Shown piece by piece: positions 43,665 through 53,071 of a stretch of 64,000 bases of DNA. Origin of the DNA: Flammeovirgaceae bacterium UBA7330 (GTDB lineage: Bacteria; Bacteroidota; Bacteroidia; Cytophagales; Cyclobacteriaceae); contig DKPQ01000005.1 of NCBI GenBank assembly GCA_002471275.1, forward strand, positions 186,001 through 250,000, in the 5' to 3' direction. The notes under the pieces are model-generated. The model was given only the letters and a program-made list of their open reading frames with translations, ran no database searches and was not told where the DNA came from. Every line of letters starts with the position of its first letter. Within the stretch, counting starts at the first letter, position 1. The translations under genes and the position numbers were made by a program.

Positions 43665-43787
43665 TTATTTCTTGCTTTCCTTACGCGCATTTACAAACAT
43701 GAGCGCAGAAACAAAAGCAATCAGAAATACAACAATGTTTACGAAAATATGTACTCCGCTGGTAACTGCAGGATTAGTTAATTCCAT
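43665..43787 (-). CDS. Small single-span membrane protein (40 aa), candidate
   Basis: The translation begins MELTNPAVTSGVHIFVNIVV and ends MFVNARKESKK: an N-terminal polar part, one hydrophobic helix of about 20 residues and a basic C-terminal tail (positive-inside). It starts with ATG, ends 4 bp upstream of the phosphatase start and lies 61 bp after the exchanger stop, all on the minus strand, so it looks like a middle gene of a three-gene operon. Confidence 0.55.
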   Translation of the reverse strand: MELTNPAVTSGVHIFVNIVVFLIAFVSALMFVNARKESKK

Positions 43788-43848
43788 ATCTATAATTTTT
43801 ATTGCGAATTTAAAGTTAAAATTGATTCCAGAGAAACCATTTAAGGGA

Positions 43849-45045
43849 TTAGTTGATACTAAACCACCTAACCACGGAGACCAACCAGTCTGCTAAACCT
43901 TGGGCAAACTCATTCCCTGAACCCCGACCAATGACATAAAGAACAAATAAAAAGTACAGTCCTAACAAAAGGAATGCTTTACTTTTTCCGATCTTGTTTC
44001 CAATGATAAAGATTAGAAGAACAAGCACTGTTAATAGCCAAAGCAAGAATCGGAGTTCACTACTCAGGTCCACCATTTCAGGAGGCATATGAATAGGTCC
44101 GTAAATCAAAGTGAAAATCATCAGCGGAAAACCAAGCGCAAAACAGATATCAAAGATGTTGCTTCCCAGTGCATTGGAAATCGCATCATCATATTGACCC
44201 CTCTGTGCATCCTTGATGGATATAATGGTATCCGGAAAACTTGAAGCCGCGGAAGCCAGGATCAGCGCAACGAACATTACCGGAATTCCCAGCCCATTAA
44301 ATGTGCCGAGAAAAGGGACTGTGTAAGTTTCTTCTCCAATCCATTCGCAGGCCAAAACCAGCAAGTAGCATACCAATGCGATTGAGATGGTAGCGCTGAC
44401 TAATAAAAACCAGGCATTGACATTGTTTATTTTATTCCTTCCAATAAAAACCCTTTCCAGGTCCAGAGTGAAAAGCCCAAGCAAGAAAGGCTTTTGTTTA
44501 TCTCCGACATCAGCAAAATCTTCATCCGATACATGGCTCTCATGGAGAAGCTCTTCCCGGTCCTTTTTGTCCATAGACCAAAACATATAAATAATGTAAA
44601 CCACATAGACGATCATCAGCAAAAATCCATGATACCAATCAAGGGAAGAGCCACTGATAAGAATAATGAAGATCATCTCCGCTATTAAAAGAGAAAGCCC
44701 GTCTCTCAACATGACTTTCTGGGAAACTTTTACATTTTTGGTCAGGCCAATTCCGATCACGGCAAGTACTGAGACCGCCGGTATTACCATACTATTAAAG
44801 ATGGCTGATCCAGCTGTTGTGCCAATTCCTCCAGAAAAGCCTTCGGCATCTTTCATGATGAAAAGGAAAAATAGCGAAGTGAAAACTTCAGGCATAGAAC
44901 TCGCCACGGCATTAATTGTAGCACCACGTACTCCATCTGAAAGATTCCTTCCTATATATTCAGAAGCAGTCATAAATCCGTCACCCGCTCTCCAAATAAC
45001 GACGCAACAAATTGTAATTAGAATTAAGGGTATGAGAATTCCCAT
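43849..45045 (-). CDS. Na+/Ca2+ exchanger-type antiporter (CaCA family)
   Basis: A polytopic membrane protein of 398 residues with about ten hydrophobic segments in two halves. The two alpha-repeats are recognisable: NAVASSMPEVFTSLFF and ALILASAASSFPDTIIS, each with the Glu/Asp and Ser/Pro pattern that binds Ca2+ and Na+ in CaCA proteins. Between them lies a soluble loop with many Asp/Glu (DKKDREELLHESHVSDEDFADVGD). It exports Ca2+ or another cation. It leads the minus-strand genes down to the phosphatase. Confidence 0.87.
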   Translation of the reverse strand: MGILIPLILITICCVVIWRAGDGFMTASEYIGRNLSDGVRGATINAVASSMPEVFTSLFFLFIMKDAEGFSGGIGTTAGSAIFNSMVIPAVSVLAVIGIGLTKNVKVSQKVMLRDGLSLLIAEMIFIILISGSSLDWYHGFLLMIVYVVYIIYMFWSMDKKDREELLHESHVSDEDFADVGDKQKPFLLGLFTLDLERVFIGRNKINNVNAWFLLVSATISIALVCYLLVLACEWIGEETYTVPFLGTFNGLGIPVMFVALILASAASSFPDTIISIKDAQRGQYDDAISNALGSNIFDICFALGFPLMIFTLIYGPIHMPPEMVDLSSELRFLLWLLTVLVLLIFIIGNKIGKSKAFLLLGLYFLFVLYVIGRGSGNEFAQGLADWLVSVVRWFSIN

Positions 45046-45300
45046 AGAAATAGTTTAAACGGTGTTTGACTCATTCAATTAATGAGCTGGAGGTGGCGAC
45101 TAAGATAAACATTTTCTCATTATAAGCGGCATATTAAAAAATCATCCAATTAACATTATTTTTAAATAATTGCCGAAAGTATTAGTAAATTATCATAGAG
45201 GAAACACTTTTTTGAAACTTATTGCTAATAATTCTGCTATTGTGGCATATCCAATCTATTTCTTTCACATATTTAGGACCATTTTGACGATCTTTCCCGA

Positions 45301-46062
45301 ATGTATATCAACTTATCAGGACTTAATATACTAGTTACCGGTGCCAGTCGTGGAATTGGAAAAGCCATTGCCACTAAACTAGCCGAAGCAGGAGCAACCA
45401 TTGCTGTGCATTACAACAAGAATGCCAGAGAAGCGGAGAACCTGATTCATGTTTTAGGCAATGAGTCCAAGGCCTATCAGGCGGATCTTTCCAGAAAAGG
45501 AGAAGCAGGTAAATTGTTTGAACGTGTGATCCTGGAGCTGGGTAGCATAGACATACTTATAAATAATGCAGGCATCGCAAAACCCGCCAGGCTAGAAGCT
45601 CCTGAAGATGAATGGTTAAAAATTTGGGATGAGGTGATTCAGGTAAATCTCAATTCCACAGCAGTACTTTGCAAAAAGGCCATTGAATATTTTTTGAAAA
45701 AGAAAATGGCTGGCAGAATCATTAACATTGCGTCGAGAGCAGCTTTTAAAGGGGATCAGGCAGAATACATGGCTTATGCTGCATCAAAAGCTGGAGTTGT
45801 TTCCATAACAAAAACCATTGCTTCTGCGTATGGCAAAAATGGGATCAAGGCGTTTAGTATTGCACCCGGATTTGTGAAGACTGATATGGCCAAAGCTTTT
45901 ATTGATCAATATGGTGAACAACATACAAGCAGTGACTTATCTTTGGAGCGAATGACAGAACCCAAAGACCTTGCTCCCTTGGTAACTTTCATTGCTAGCG
46001 GGATGGCAGATCATTCCACGGGTGCGAACTTTGATATCAATGCGGGGAGCTACATGCATTAG
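45301..46062 (+). CDS. Short-chain dehydrogenase/reductase, FabG-like
   Basis: A 253-residue SDR with the classical NAD(P) motif TGASRGIGKAIA, NNAG in ILINNAGIAKPARL, Ser in IINIASRAAFKG, the catalytic YxxxK in YAASKAGVVS and the PG motif APGFVKTDMA. FabG-like 3-oxoacyl reductases have this pattern, but substrates vary. The length and all catalytic residues are normal. It lies alone after a 255-bp intergenic stretch in which I see nothing certain. Confidence 0.92.
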   Translation: MYINLSGLNILVTGASRGIGKAIATKLAEAGATIAVHYNKNAREAENLIHVLGNESKAYQADLSRKGEAGKLFERVILELGSIDILINNAGIAKPARLEAPEDEWLKIWDEVIQVNLNSTAVLCKKAIEYFLKKKMAGRIINIASRAAFKGDQAEYMAYAASKAGVVSITKTIASAYGKNGIKAFSIAPGFVKTDMAKAFIDQYGEQHTSSDLSLERMTEPKDLAPLVTFIASGMADHSTGANFDINAGSYMH

Positions 46063-46106
46063 GTTCTGATTTTATCGCTATATTTATTAAATAAAACTGG
46101 CACATT

Positions 46107-46523
46107 ATGGTAGACAACATCAAGTCACACTTACAATCATTGGTACAGCTAGCGCTTGCTGATCAAAAATTTGACAGGGAAGAGCAGATCTGGATATATA
46201 GTATTGGTAAAGCCAACAAGGTCAAAGAGAAAGAAATTCAGGAATTGATCAAGACTGAAATGGCGAAGAAAAATGCAGAACCAATTTCATTCAGTGCGCT
46301 GTCTTTTGAGGAGAGATTTGAATATCTATACAATTTGATTCAGTTGATGAAGATTGATAACGAAGTTTTCCTTAGTGAGATCAATTACTGTGAAGGTCTG
46401 GCTGACATGCTTGGATTTCAAAAGGCTGTTGTAAAGAAGTTATCAGCCAGAATTTACTCAGACCCAAGTATAACTTCTGACAGGGAGCTGCTGAAAAAAC
46501 AGGCTAAAACGTTCGAAAAATAA
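46107..46523 (+). CDS. TerB-like helical protein, first of a tandem pair
   Basis: A 138-residue all-helical protein (LQSLVQLALADQKFDREEQIWIY ... LYNLIQLMKIDNEVFLSEINYCEGLADMLGF). The ordering A-D-x-x-F-D-x-E-E and I-D-x-E-x-x-L-S-E resembles the acidic signatures of the TerB fold. It is clearly paralogous to the next gene, 4 bp downstream. The role is unknown; neighbours offer no tellurite or stress genes. Confidence 0.65.
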   Translation: MVDNIKSHLQSLVQLALADQKFDREEQIWIYSIGKANKVKEKEIQELIKTEMAKKNAEPISFSALSFEERFEYLYNLIQLMKIDNEVFLSEINYCEGLADMLGFQKAVVKKLSARIYSDPSITSDRELLKKQAKTFEK

Positions 46524-46527
46524 TATT

Positions 46528-46923
46528 ATGAGTATTAAATCACAGCTTAGCGCACTCATTGCTCTTGCGAAAATCGATGGAGATTTTGCAGGGGAAGAGC
46601 GCGATCTAATCTATATGATTGGCAAGGCAAATGGAATCTCCGAAAAAGAGATCATGGAGCTGGTGGACGAACCGGAGCCACTTCCGGCATTGTCAACCAT
46701 GACGGATGATGATAAATTTGAGTACCTCTACAACATAGTTCAGCTTATGAAGATCGATAATCAGATCTACCTGAGTGAAATTAAATTTTGCGAGGAGCTG
46801 GCTACAAAACTTGGCTACAAAAAAGGTGTAATTTCCGCACTCTCCGCAAAAGTTTTTAGTGACCCTATGATTACTTCTGACAGAGACTCACTAAAACGTG
46901 CAGTCAAAAAATTCCAGGATTAA
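46528..46923 (+). CDS. TerB-like helical protein, second of a tandem pair
   Basis: A 131-residue paralogue of the previous gene: LYNIVQLMKIDNQIYLSEIKFCEEL and SDPMITSDRDSL repeat LYNLIQLMKIDNEVFLSEINYCEGL and SDPSITSDRELL of the first copy. It keeps the A-K-I-D-G-D-F-x-x-E-E acidic motif. The gene order and high similarity point to tandem duplication with different N-terminal lengths. Function is unknown. Confidence 0.65.
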   Translation: MSIKSQLSALIALAKIDGDFAGEERDLIYMIGKANGISEKEIMELVDEPEPLPALSTMTDDDKFEYLYNIVQLMKIDNQIYLSEIKFCEELATKLGYKKGVISALSAKVFSDPMITSDRDSLKRAVKKFQD

Positions 46924-46959
46924 TTTTTCTGCTGTAACCACCGTGATCACCGCCATGCC

Positions 46960-47817
46960 ATGTTGTCCCTTGATTGGAGACCTTTTCGTAAAATAGAAAT
47001 ATCACGTATTGCCAATGCAAGGGCACAGTTTCATGTAGCCATTCAAAATGTATCTGCTGTAGGGAGGAGATTTCTTGGAGATAGCAAATCAGATAGAAAT
47101 GCCAATCTATTCTGGATTCCCGGGCTTTCAAGAATGGCCGGTCATTGGGTAGAAGGCAATATCATATTCAGATCATCTATTAGTCTGGAAGATTTCAAAC
47201 TCTACCTGGTAGATGACCGCGTAAATACTATCTCCGGTTTTGAGGTGAAAGGTTCAAACCATAGAAAAATTATGCTTTGGCTGGAAGAACAGATCGGTAA
47301 GCTCGGACTGTCTGCTTCAGAACTGGCTTTAAAATTACCTTACAAACTAAGAGATTACCCACAGCTTAATGGAGCACCATTTGATCTGGATGATAATGAA
47401 GCCATGGATGAGCTGGGGAGATATTATCACAATTCCTTTTTGGTGCTAAGATCTTTAAGAACAAAGCTTGACTGGAAAAATGAAATCCAGATTTGGCCAC
47501 ATTATTTTGATCTGGCAGTGAGTGTTATTTTGAAGGACTCGGGTGATCCGGAAACGGATACATCCATCACCATGGGTATGATGCCTGGCGACAATGATGA
47601 TGACAATCCATATTTTTATGTGAGTACCTGGCCGCATGTGCATACCAGCAAATTGAATCCGCTGAACGCACCGGGAAAATGGATCGAAGAAGACTGGACA
47701 GGTGCTATATTGACAATTGATGAGTTGATGGTCTTTCAGACCGAGGACCAGCAAGGTCAGCTGAGTAGCTTTTACGAAACAGCATTTCTTTCACTGATCG
47801 AGCCGCTCACGAAATAA
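46960..47817 (+). CDS. Hypothetical protein, possibly DUF5996-like
   Basis: A 285-residue cytoplasmic protein. Its C-terminal half contains IWPHYFDLAVSV, MMPGDNDDDNPYFYVSTWP and WIEEDWTGAIL, the same order as the PHHFDLA ... SPG ... EPYFYV ... WTEGWxGAVL pattern of DUF5996 proteins; the N-terminal half has FWIPGLSRMAGHWVEGNIIF. The match is by eye and the family's role is unknown. It starts 36 bp after the TerB-like pair and overlaps the convergent NAT-like gene by 27 bp at the 3' ends. Confidence 0.5.
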   Translation: MLSLDWRPFRKIEISRIANARAQFHVAIQNVSAVGRRFLGDSKSDRNANLFWIPGLSRMAGHWVEGNIIFRSSISLEDFKLYLVDDRVNTISGFEVKGSNHRKIMLWLEEQIGKLGLSASELALKLPYKLRDYPQLNGAPFDLDDNEAMDELGRYYHNSFLVLRSLRTKLDWKNEIQIWPHYFDLAVSVILKDSGDPETDTSITMGMMPGDNDDDNPYFYVSTWPHVHTSKLNPLNAPGKWIEEDWTGAILTIDELMVFQTEDQQGQLSSFYETAFLSLIEPLTK

Positions 47818-48615
47818 TTTTTCATAATCCAATCCAAAATGCTCCTGAAGCTTTGAAGCAAAGTGGTCATCATGTAATAGGGGGATGTTGGTTTCAATTC
47901 CTCTTTCTACAATTTGAATAGATGTATCAGTGAGTTTTATGCTCCCCTCTTTTGTGAGTTTGAAAACAATTTTCTTTTGAAAATAGGGGGAATCTTCGGA
48001 TTCATAGAAATAGGAATACCTCTCCAGAAACTGGATGATTTCCTTGGGAATCATTTCAAATTGATAAACACGCTGGAAGTTGATGCTGTCAGCTGATTTC
48101 AGAAGGATGAAATTTTCATCTGGGTCCCTAACAAACCTGAAATATCGATTATAGTCTAGCTGAATACTATCTGGTATTAACTTTTTGGGCTCAATAATGG
48201 CTGAAAGACTATCTACGCTTGTTAAATAATTTGTGCCATCGATCCTTGAGACCACAAGAGGCAGATCAAAATCTGGCCCCCACTTATCATTATTGTAAAT
48301 CCTCGCAGAAACGAGGCAACAGTCGAATCCCAGCCCAACCAGCAAATGATAAAACAATAAATTTAGTTCAGTGCCAATCCCGCCACGTTTTTTGGTGACT
48401 ATCTTTTTAAAGAACCTGCCCACATTAAAATCCAGCCTTTTCCTGAAAACAATATCCAGGTTTTCGAATGGCACATAGTAAAGGTGGTTCTTTTGAAGTT
48501 TCTTGAGAAACGCTAGTGAGGTATCCTCTTTTTCAAGATGAATCCGTGTGAGATACGCATCAACAGGTATCTGATTGACTTTGGTTTTTGTTTTAAACAG
48601 ATCTGGGCGGGCCAT
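47791..48615 (-). CDS. Arylamine N-acetyltransferase homologue lacking the catalytic cysteine
   Basis: A 274-residue member of the NAT family: YLTRIHLEK, LKKLQKNHLYYVPFENLDI and KRGGIGTELNLLFYHLLVGLGF follow the family order. In active enzymes the last motif reads RGGxCxExN; here residue 81 is Gly (codon GGC) in place of the cysteine nucleophile. The usual histidine of the triad is also absent: the strand FDLPLVVSRIDG lacks it, while an Asp (residue 135, in LTSVDS) is kept. So acetyl transfer by the known ping-pong route is not expected. It is 4 bp after the next upstream gene on the minus strand. Confidence 0.75.
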   Translation of the reverse strand: MARPDLFKTKTKVNQIPVDAYLTRIHLEKEDTSLAFLKKLQKNHLYYVPFENLDIVFRKRLDFNVGRFFKKIVTKKRGGIGTELNLLFYHLLVGLGFDCCLVSARIYNNDKWGPDFDLPLVVSRIDGTNYLTSVDSLSAIIEPKKLIPDSIQLDYNRYFRFVRDPDENFILLKSADSINFQRVYQFEMIPKEIIQFLERYSYFYESEDSPYFQKKIVFKLTKEGSIKLTDTSIQIVERGIETNIPLLHDDHFASKLQEHFGLDYEKLFRERLDQ

Positions 48616-48619
48616 GACG

Positions 48620-49747
48620 TTAATTCAAAGCACGACTCAAATTTACAATGAAGTTTCTCAAAGCACTTTCCCAGGTAAAATCACTGTCCCATTCTTTACC
48701 TACGTAAACATCATGGGCGATTGTTTGCTTGATGTAATATTTATGAACCATCTGGTTTACAGGGATCGTTTTGAGAGAAACGCCTGCGCTGTCCTTTGGT
48801 ACCATTGAGATATAATCCGTTTCGGTGCCCGATATTTTGTAATTCAGCATGTTTTTAATGGTGTGTCCGGTAGAATGAATGGGTAGCAAAGCAAATTGAA
48901 ATCCTTGCTTATATAAAGTTTCATCGTCGCTATAACTGACCATTTGATATTTATATGGATATAAGGACATTAGTGATTCTATCTCCTGCACTTTCTTATC
49001 AATCAAAAGATTTTCTTGTCGGAGTATTTCTTGTTCTGAAGCAGAAATTCCCGCAAATATTTTATGTTTCTCCGGAACGACTACTGCCAGGTTTGCTCGT
49101 CGGATCAGACCAGGATAAGACCCCAGGTGAACACCAGTAAAGACAGGTAAATCTTTCAAAATGTTCGGGTCTTCAGGGATCAGGAAGTTGGTTCGTTCAA
49201 TGTTTTGCCTGATGATTTGACGACCTAATCGAAGCGTAATGAGATCATAAGGAGATTCTATCTGAGCCCATACCTTTTCATTTTCGGCAGTTAGATCGGA
49301 TTGCCCATTGAAGCGGGCGATTTTTATGGAGTGAGTCTCATCGAGCCCTACAAACTTTCTTTCCAAAAGGATGAGGTTTTTGATTCCACGCTGCTGGAAT
49401 TCTAAAACGAAAGCTTTCCGTATTTCCGGCCCGGCCTTTAGATCATCCTCAAAAACATAACAGACCGGATCCACATACATTTTCCGTAAGTCGGCATGAA
49501 TTTTTTTTGCCAGCTTCTCCCATTGAGGTCGGGTCTTGTCTCCAACCTCCTTTGCCTCCATGGAAATGATCACTGCTGAACGAGAAGAAGTGAGGTCGTT
49601 TGGCACCTGCTCAGAAATCGCTACCGGCCGCCAACCACAGAAGTCCATCAAACTGATATTTTGAGCAGACAGATTCCCAAAAACCAATAGAAGCAGTGGG
49701 AGAAGATTAGCCTTAATAATCTTTGAGGTAATTGACATTACAAGCAA
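48620..49747 (-). CDS. Exported hypothetical protein
   Basis: A 375-residue protein with signal peptide (KANLLPLLLLVFGNLSAQ). The mature part begins NISLMDFCGWRPVAI and includes SSRSAVIISMEAKEVGD and GIKNLILLERK. I do not recognise it; the alternation of strand and helix suggests a soluble periplasmic domain. It lies 4 bp upstream of the NAT homologue and 61 bp downstream of mutS. The start could be the ATG at 49747 or the in-frame ATG three codons inside. Confidence 0.55.
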   Translation of the reverse strand: MLVMSITSKIIKANLLPLLLLVFGNLSAQNISLMDFCGWRPVAISEQVPNDLTSSRSAVIISMEAKEVGDKTRPQWEKLAKKIHADLRKMYVDPVCYVFEDDLKAGPEIRKAFVLEFQQRGIKNLILLERKFVGLDETHSIKIARFNGQSDLTAENEKVWAQIESPYDLITLRLGRQIIRQNIERTNFLIPEDPNILKDLPVFTGVHLGSYPGLIRRANLAVVVPEKHKIFAGISASEQEILRQENLLIDKKVQEIESLMSLYPYKYQMVSYSDDETLYKQGFQFALLPIHSTGHTIKNMLNYKISGTETDYISMVPKDSAGVSLKTIPVNQMVHKYYIKQTIAHDVYVGKEWDSDFTWESALRNFIVNLSRALN

Positions 49748-49808
49748 TTTAACTATTAACCGGACTCATGGGTATTCTATTGTGAAAATCCTACACTTTT
49801 CACCCAGT

Positions 49809-52421
49809 TTAGTTTTTACCTTTTAGTAGTTCCTTCATTTCATTGATTTTCAAAAGTGCTTCCACTGGTGAAATGGTATTCACATCCACATCAGAAAGCA
49901 TTTTCATCAACTTTTCAAATTTAGGATCCGATTCAAAAAGATTTAGCTGCACGCGGCTGCTGGGCATTTCTACCAACTTTTCCTTGTCTTTCTCACTCAG
50001 CTTTTCTTTTTCCAGGTTTTTCAGGATCTCATTTGACCTGATCACAATCTGGTTAGGCATTCCGGCCATTTGGGCCACGTGGATACCAAAACTATGCTCA
50101 CTGCCACCCGGAACCAACTTCCTCAGGAAGATAACTTTGTCTTCCAACTCTTTAACGGAGACATTAAAATTCTTTACTCGTGGCAATGTGTTTGTCAGCT
50201 CATTCAATTCATGATAATGGGTGGCAAAGAGTGTTTTGGCTTTGTATTGCGGGTGATTGTGAATAAACTCTACAATAGACCAGGCGATGGAAATCCCATC
50301 ATAGGTGCTGGTTCCACGACCAATTTCATCCATCAATATCAATGAGCGATCACTCAGGTTATTGAGGATACTGGCTGTTTCAGTCATTTCCACCATAAAA
50401 GTGGACTCGCCTCTGGAAAGGTTGTCTGATGCGCCCACCCTGGTGAAGATCTTGTCTACCAGGCCTATTTTGGCATAACCGGCAGGAACAAAGGAACCGA
50501 TTTGGGTCATCAGGGTAATCAGCGCAGTCTGCCTCAGCAAAGCAGATTTTCCAGCCATATTGGGTCCGGTAATGACGATCACCTGCTGTGACTCATTGTC
50601 CATGTAAATGTCATTAGGGATATAGCTTTCTTCAGCTGCCAGGTTTTGTTCGATCACCGGATGACGCCCCTCTTTGATATCAATCATGTAATCCTTTGAG
50701 ATGGTAGGCTTTACATATTGATTACGCGCCGACAATGAAGCAAATGAGGAAAGGCAATCAATGGTTGCGACTATTCTGGCGTTCTGTTGAATCGTTTCGA
50801 TGAACTCGTGCGCATAGGAAATCAGCTCCTGATAGAGCTGGGATTCTATTTCGAAGATTTGATCCTCAGCTTTGAGGATTTTCTCTTCATAAACTTTTAG
50901 CTCTTCAGTGATATACCTTTCGGCGTTTACCAGCGTCTGCTTGCGGATCCATTCCTGGGGTACTTTGTCTTTATGTGCATTGGTCACTTCCAGGTAATAT
51001 CCAAAGACCTTATTGTAAGCGATCTTCAATGAAGAAATTCCTGTACGTTGAGTTTCCCGTTCCTGAATCCCTTTCAAATAATCTTTTCCTGAATAGGCGA
51101 TGGATCTTAGTTCATCAAGCTTTTCGTCAATTCCTTCCTTGATCAAATTTCCCTGAGAGCTATTCAAAGGCACTTCATCCTTGAGGGTAGATTCAATTTT
51201 TTCCAGGAGGCTCCTACAATCGTTTAGCTGCTCCACATAAGCCTCATATATTTGTTCTTTGTTGTTTTTGAGCTCCTCCCGCATCGGATGGATGTGCTTC
51301 AACCCACTTTTAAGCTGATTCATCTCCCTGGGATTGATCCTTCGGGTGGCTACTTTGGATACAAGCCGTTCCAAATCTCCGATTTTGGACAGGTGATTCA
51401 AAAGCAACTCCAGTAAGTCGTCATTTGCCAAAAAGCCTTCCACCGTATCGAGGCGCCGCTCGATCATAATTTGATCTTTCAGCGGCAGCACCAGCCACTT
51501 TCTCAATAAGCGGGCGCCCATGGGTGTTTTTGTCTGATCCAAAACTTCGATCAGTGATTTGCCATCAGGCTGTGAAGGGTTTATCAGCTCCAGGTTTCGG
51601 ATGGTGAATTTGTCCATCCACACAAACTGCTGCTCATCAATCCGTGAAAGATGTCCTATGTGACTTGTTTCCCGATGCTCGGTCTCTTCCAGGTAATACA
51701 GAATGGCACCGGCTGCGACAATCCCATCTTTAAGTTCTTCGATTCCAAAACCCTTCAGGTTGGAAGTATTGAAATGACGGATCAGCCGCTCGTAGGTGAA
51801 GGGCAATTGAAATATCCATTCTTCCAGTCCGAAGCCGTGATAGTTGGTTTCGTATTTATCCAGGAATTGATCGCGATGTGATTTGCAGTAAATGATTTCC
51901 GAAGGATTAAACCCCTGGATTAGCTTGTCGACATAAAGTTCGTTTCCTTCAGTGACCATAAACTCACCCGTGGAGAGGTCGAGGAATGCCAACCCACAAC
52001 CCTGCTGCCCAAAATGAATGGCTGCAAGAAAATTGTTTTTATTTTGTTCGAGCACATTGTCATTCAAAGAAAGACCCGGGGTAACGAGCTCGGTCACTCC
52101 TCGTTTGACAATACCTTTTACGGTTTTCGGGTCTTCGAGCTGGTCGCAAATGGCCACCCGGAATCCTGCCCGGACCAATCTTGGCAAATAGGCATCCAGG
52201 GAATGATGGGGAAATCCGGCCAGCTCCATCTCTGAAGCTGCTCCATTGGATCGTTTGGTGAGTACGATTTCCAAAACCTTACTTGCTTTCACAGCATCCT
52301 CACCAAATGTTTCGTAAAAATCCCCAACCCTAAATAGCAATAGCGCACCCGGATACTTTGCCTTTATGGCATTGTACTGCTTCATCAATGGGGTTTCTTT
52401 GCCTTTGGCCGATTTTGTCAT
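49809..52421 (-). CDS. mutS: DNA mismatch repair protein MutS
   Basis: MutS recognises mismatches and recruits MutL. The 870-residue protein has the mismatch-binding start TPLMKQYNAIKAKYPGALLLFRVGDFYETFGEDA (the Phe-x-Glu mismatch wedge is in DFYETF), connector and lever domains, and the ATPase domain with Walker A GPNMAGKSALLRQ, Walker B LILMDEIGRGTSTYDG and LFATHYHEL. Length is normal for MutS1. The gene appears single. A SpoU-type methyltransferase gene diverges 120 bp away. Confidence 0.97.
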   Translation of the reverse strand: MTKSAKGKETPLMKQYNAIKAKYPGALLLFRVGDFYETFGEDAVKASKVLEIVLTKRSNGAASEMELAGFPHHSLDAYLPRLVRAGFRVAICDQLEDPKTVKGIVKRGVTELVTPGLSLNDNVLEQNKNNFLAAIHFGQQGCGLAFLDLSTGEFMVTEGNELYVDKLIQGFNPSEIIYCKSHRDQFLDKYETNYHGFGLEEWIFQLPFTYERLIRHFNTSNLKGFGIEELKDGIVAAGAILYYLEETEHRETSHIGHLSRIDEQQFVWMDKFTIRNLELINPSQPDGKSLIEVLDQTKTPMGARLLRKWLVLPLKDQIMIERRLDTVEGFLANDDLLELLLNHLSKIGDLERLVSKVATRRINPREMNQLKSGLKHIHPMREELKNNKEQIYEAYVEQLNDCRSLLEKIESTLKDEVPLNSSQGNLIKEGIDEKLDELRSIAYSGKDYLKGIQERETQRTGISSLKIAYNKVFGYYLEVTNAHKDKVPQEWIRKQTLVNAERYITEELKVYEEKILKAEDQIFEIESQLYQELISYAHEFIETIQQNARIVATIDCLSSFASLSARNQYVKPTISKDYMIDIKEGRHPVIEQNLAAEESYIPNDIYMDNESQQVIVITGPNMAGKSALLRQTALITLMTQIGSFVPAGYAKIGLVDKIFTRVGASDNLSRGESTFMVEMTETASILNNLSDRSLILMDEIGRGTSTYDGISIAWSIVEFIHNHPQYKAKTLFATHYHELNELTNTLPRVKNFNVSVKELEDKVIFLRKLVPGGSEHSFGIHVAQMAGMPNQIVIRSNEILKNLEKEKLSEKDKEKLVEMPSSRVQLNLFESDPKFEKLMKMLSDVDVNTISPVEALLKINEMKELLKGKN

Positions 52422-52540
52422 TCAGAAATTTGAGATAGTTTTGACCCGATCACGCCGAAATATGCTTTTATCTGGATTTCGGTGAAGATAGATTTGAATT
52501 TCATCATCAAGTAAATACAATATTAAGTAAAGCACTCCTT

Positions 52541-53071
52541 ATGCGAAAGCTAAAAAATGAGGAACTGGGTAGGATTTCTGTGGAGGAATTCAAAGAGGCA
52601 AAAAAATCCAATGTTTGTATCATCCTGGACGACGTGAGAAGCCTGAATAATGTGGGAAGTGTATTCCGAACCTCTGATGCATTTATGATTGAAAAAGTTT
52701 GGTTGTGTGGGATTACCGGCAAGCCTCCTCATCGCGACATTCAAAAGACAGCACTAGGTGCCACGGAATCTGTGGAGTGGGAGCACAGGAGAGAGATCCT
52801 TCCGCTGATAGATGAATTACGGTCGAACGGATATGTGATCATCAGTGTGGAGCAGGCGGATAAGAGCGTTTCGTTAAAGGATTTTGAACCTTTGGAAAAA
52901 TCGAAATATGCCCTTGTCTTTGGGAATGAGGTCTTTGGTGTGAAAGACGAGGTGGTCAAAAAATCAGATGTGGTGCTGGAGATCCCACAGCAGGGCACGA
53001 AGCATTCGCTCAATATTTCTGTGAGTGTGGGTGTGGTGATCTGGGACTTTGTCTCTAAACTTGGAACCTAG
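52541..53071 (+). CDS. SpoU/TrmH-family RNA 2'-O-methyltransferase
   Basis: A 176-residue SPOUT-fold methyltransferase. Motif 1 is ILDDVRSLNNVGSVFRTSDAF, motif 2 ALVFGNEVFGV and motif 3 IPQQGTKHSLNISVSVGVVIWD, all characteristic of tRNA/rRNA 2'-O-ribose methyltransferases. Unlike TrmH it has no extra N- or C-terminal domain. The target RNA is not visible. It starts with ATG, is divergent from mutS and overlaps the TonB receptor by 4 bp at the 3' end (shared CTAG). Confidence 0.9.
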   Translation: MRKLKNEELGRISVEEFKEAKKSNVCIILDDVRSLNNVGSVFRTSDAFMIEKVWLCGITGKPPHRDIQKTALGATESVEWEHRREILPLIDELRSNGYVIISVEQADKSVSLKDFEPLEKSKYALVFGNEVFGVKDEVVKKSDVVLEIPQQGTKHSLNISVSVGVVIWDFVSKLGT

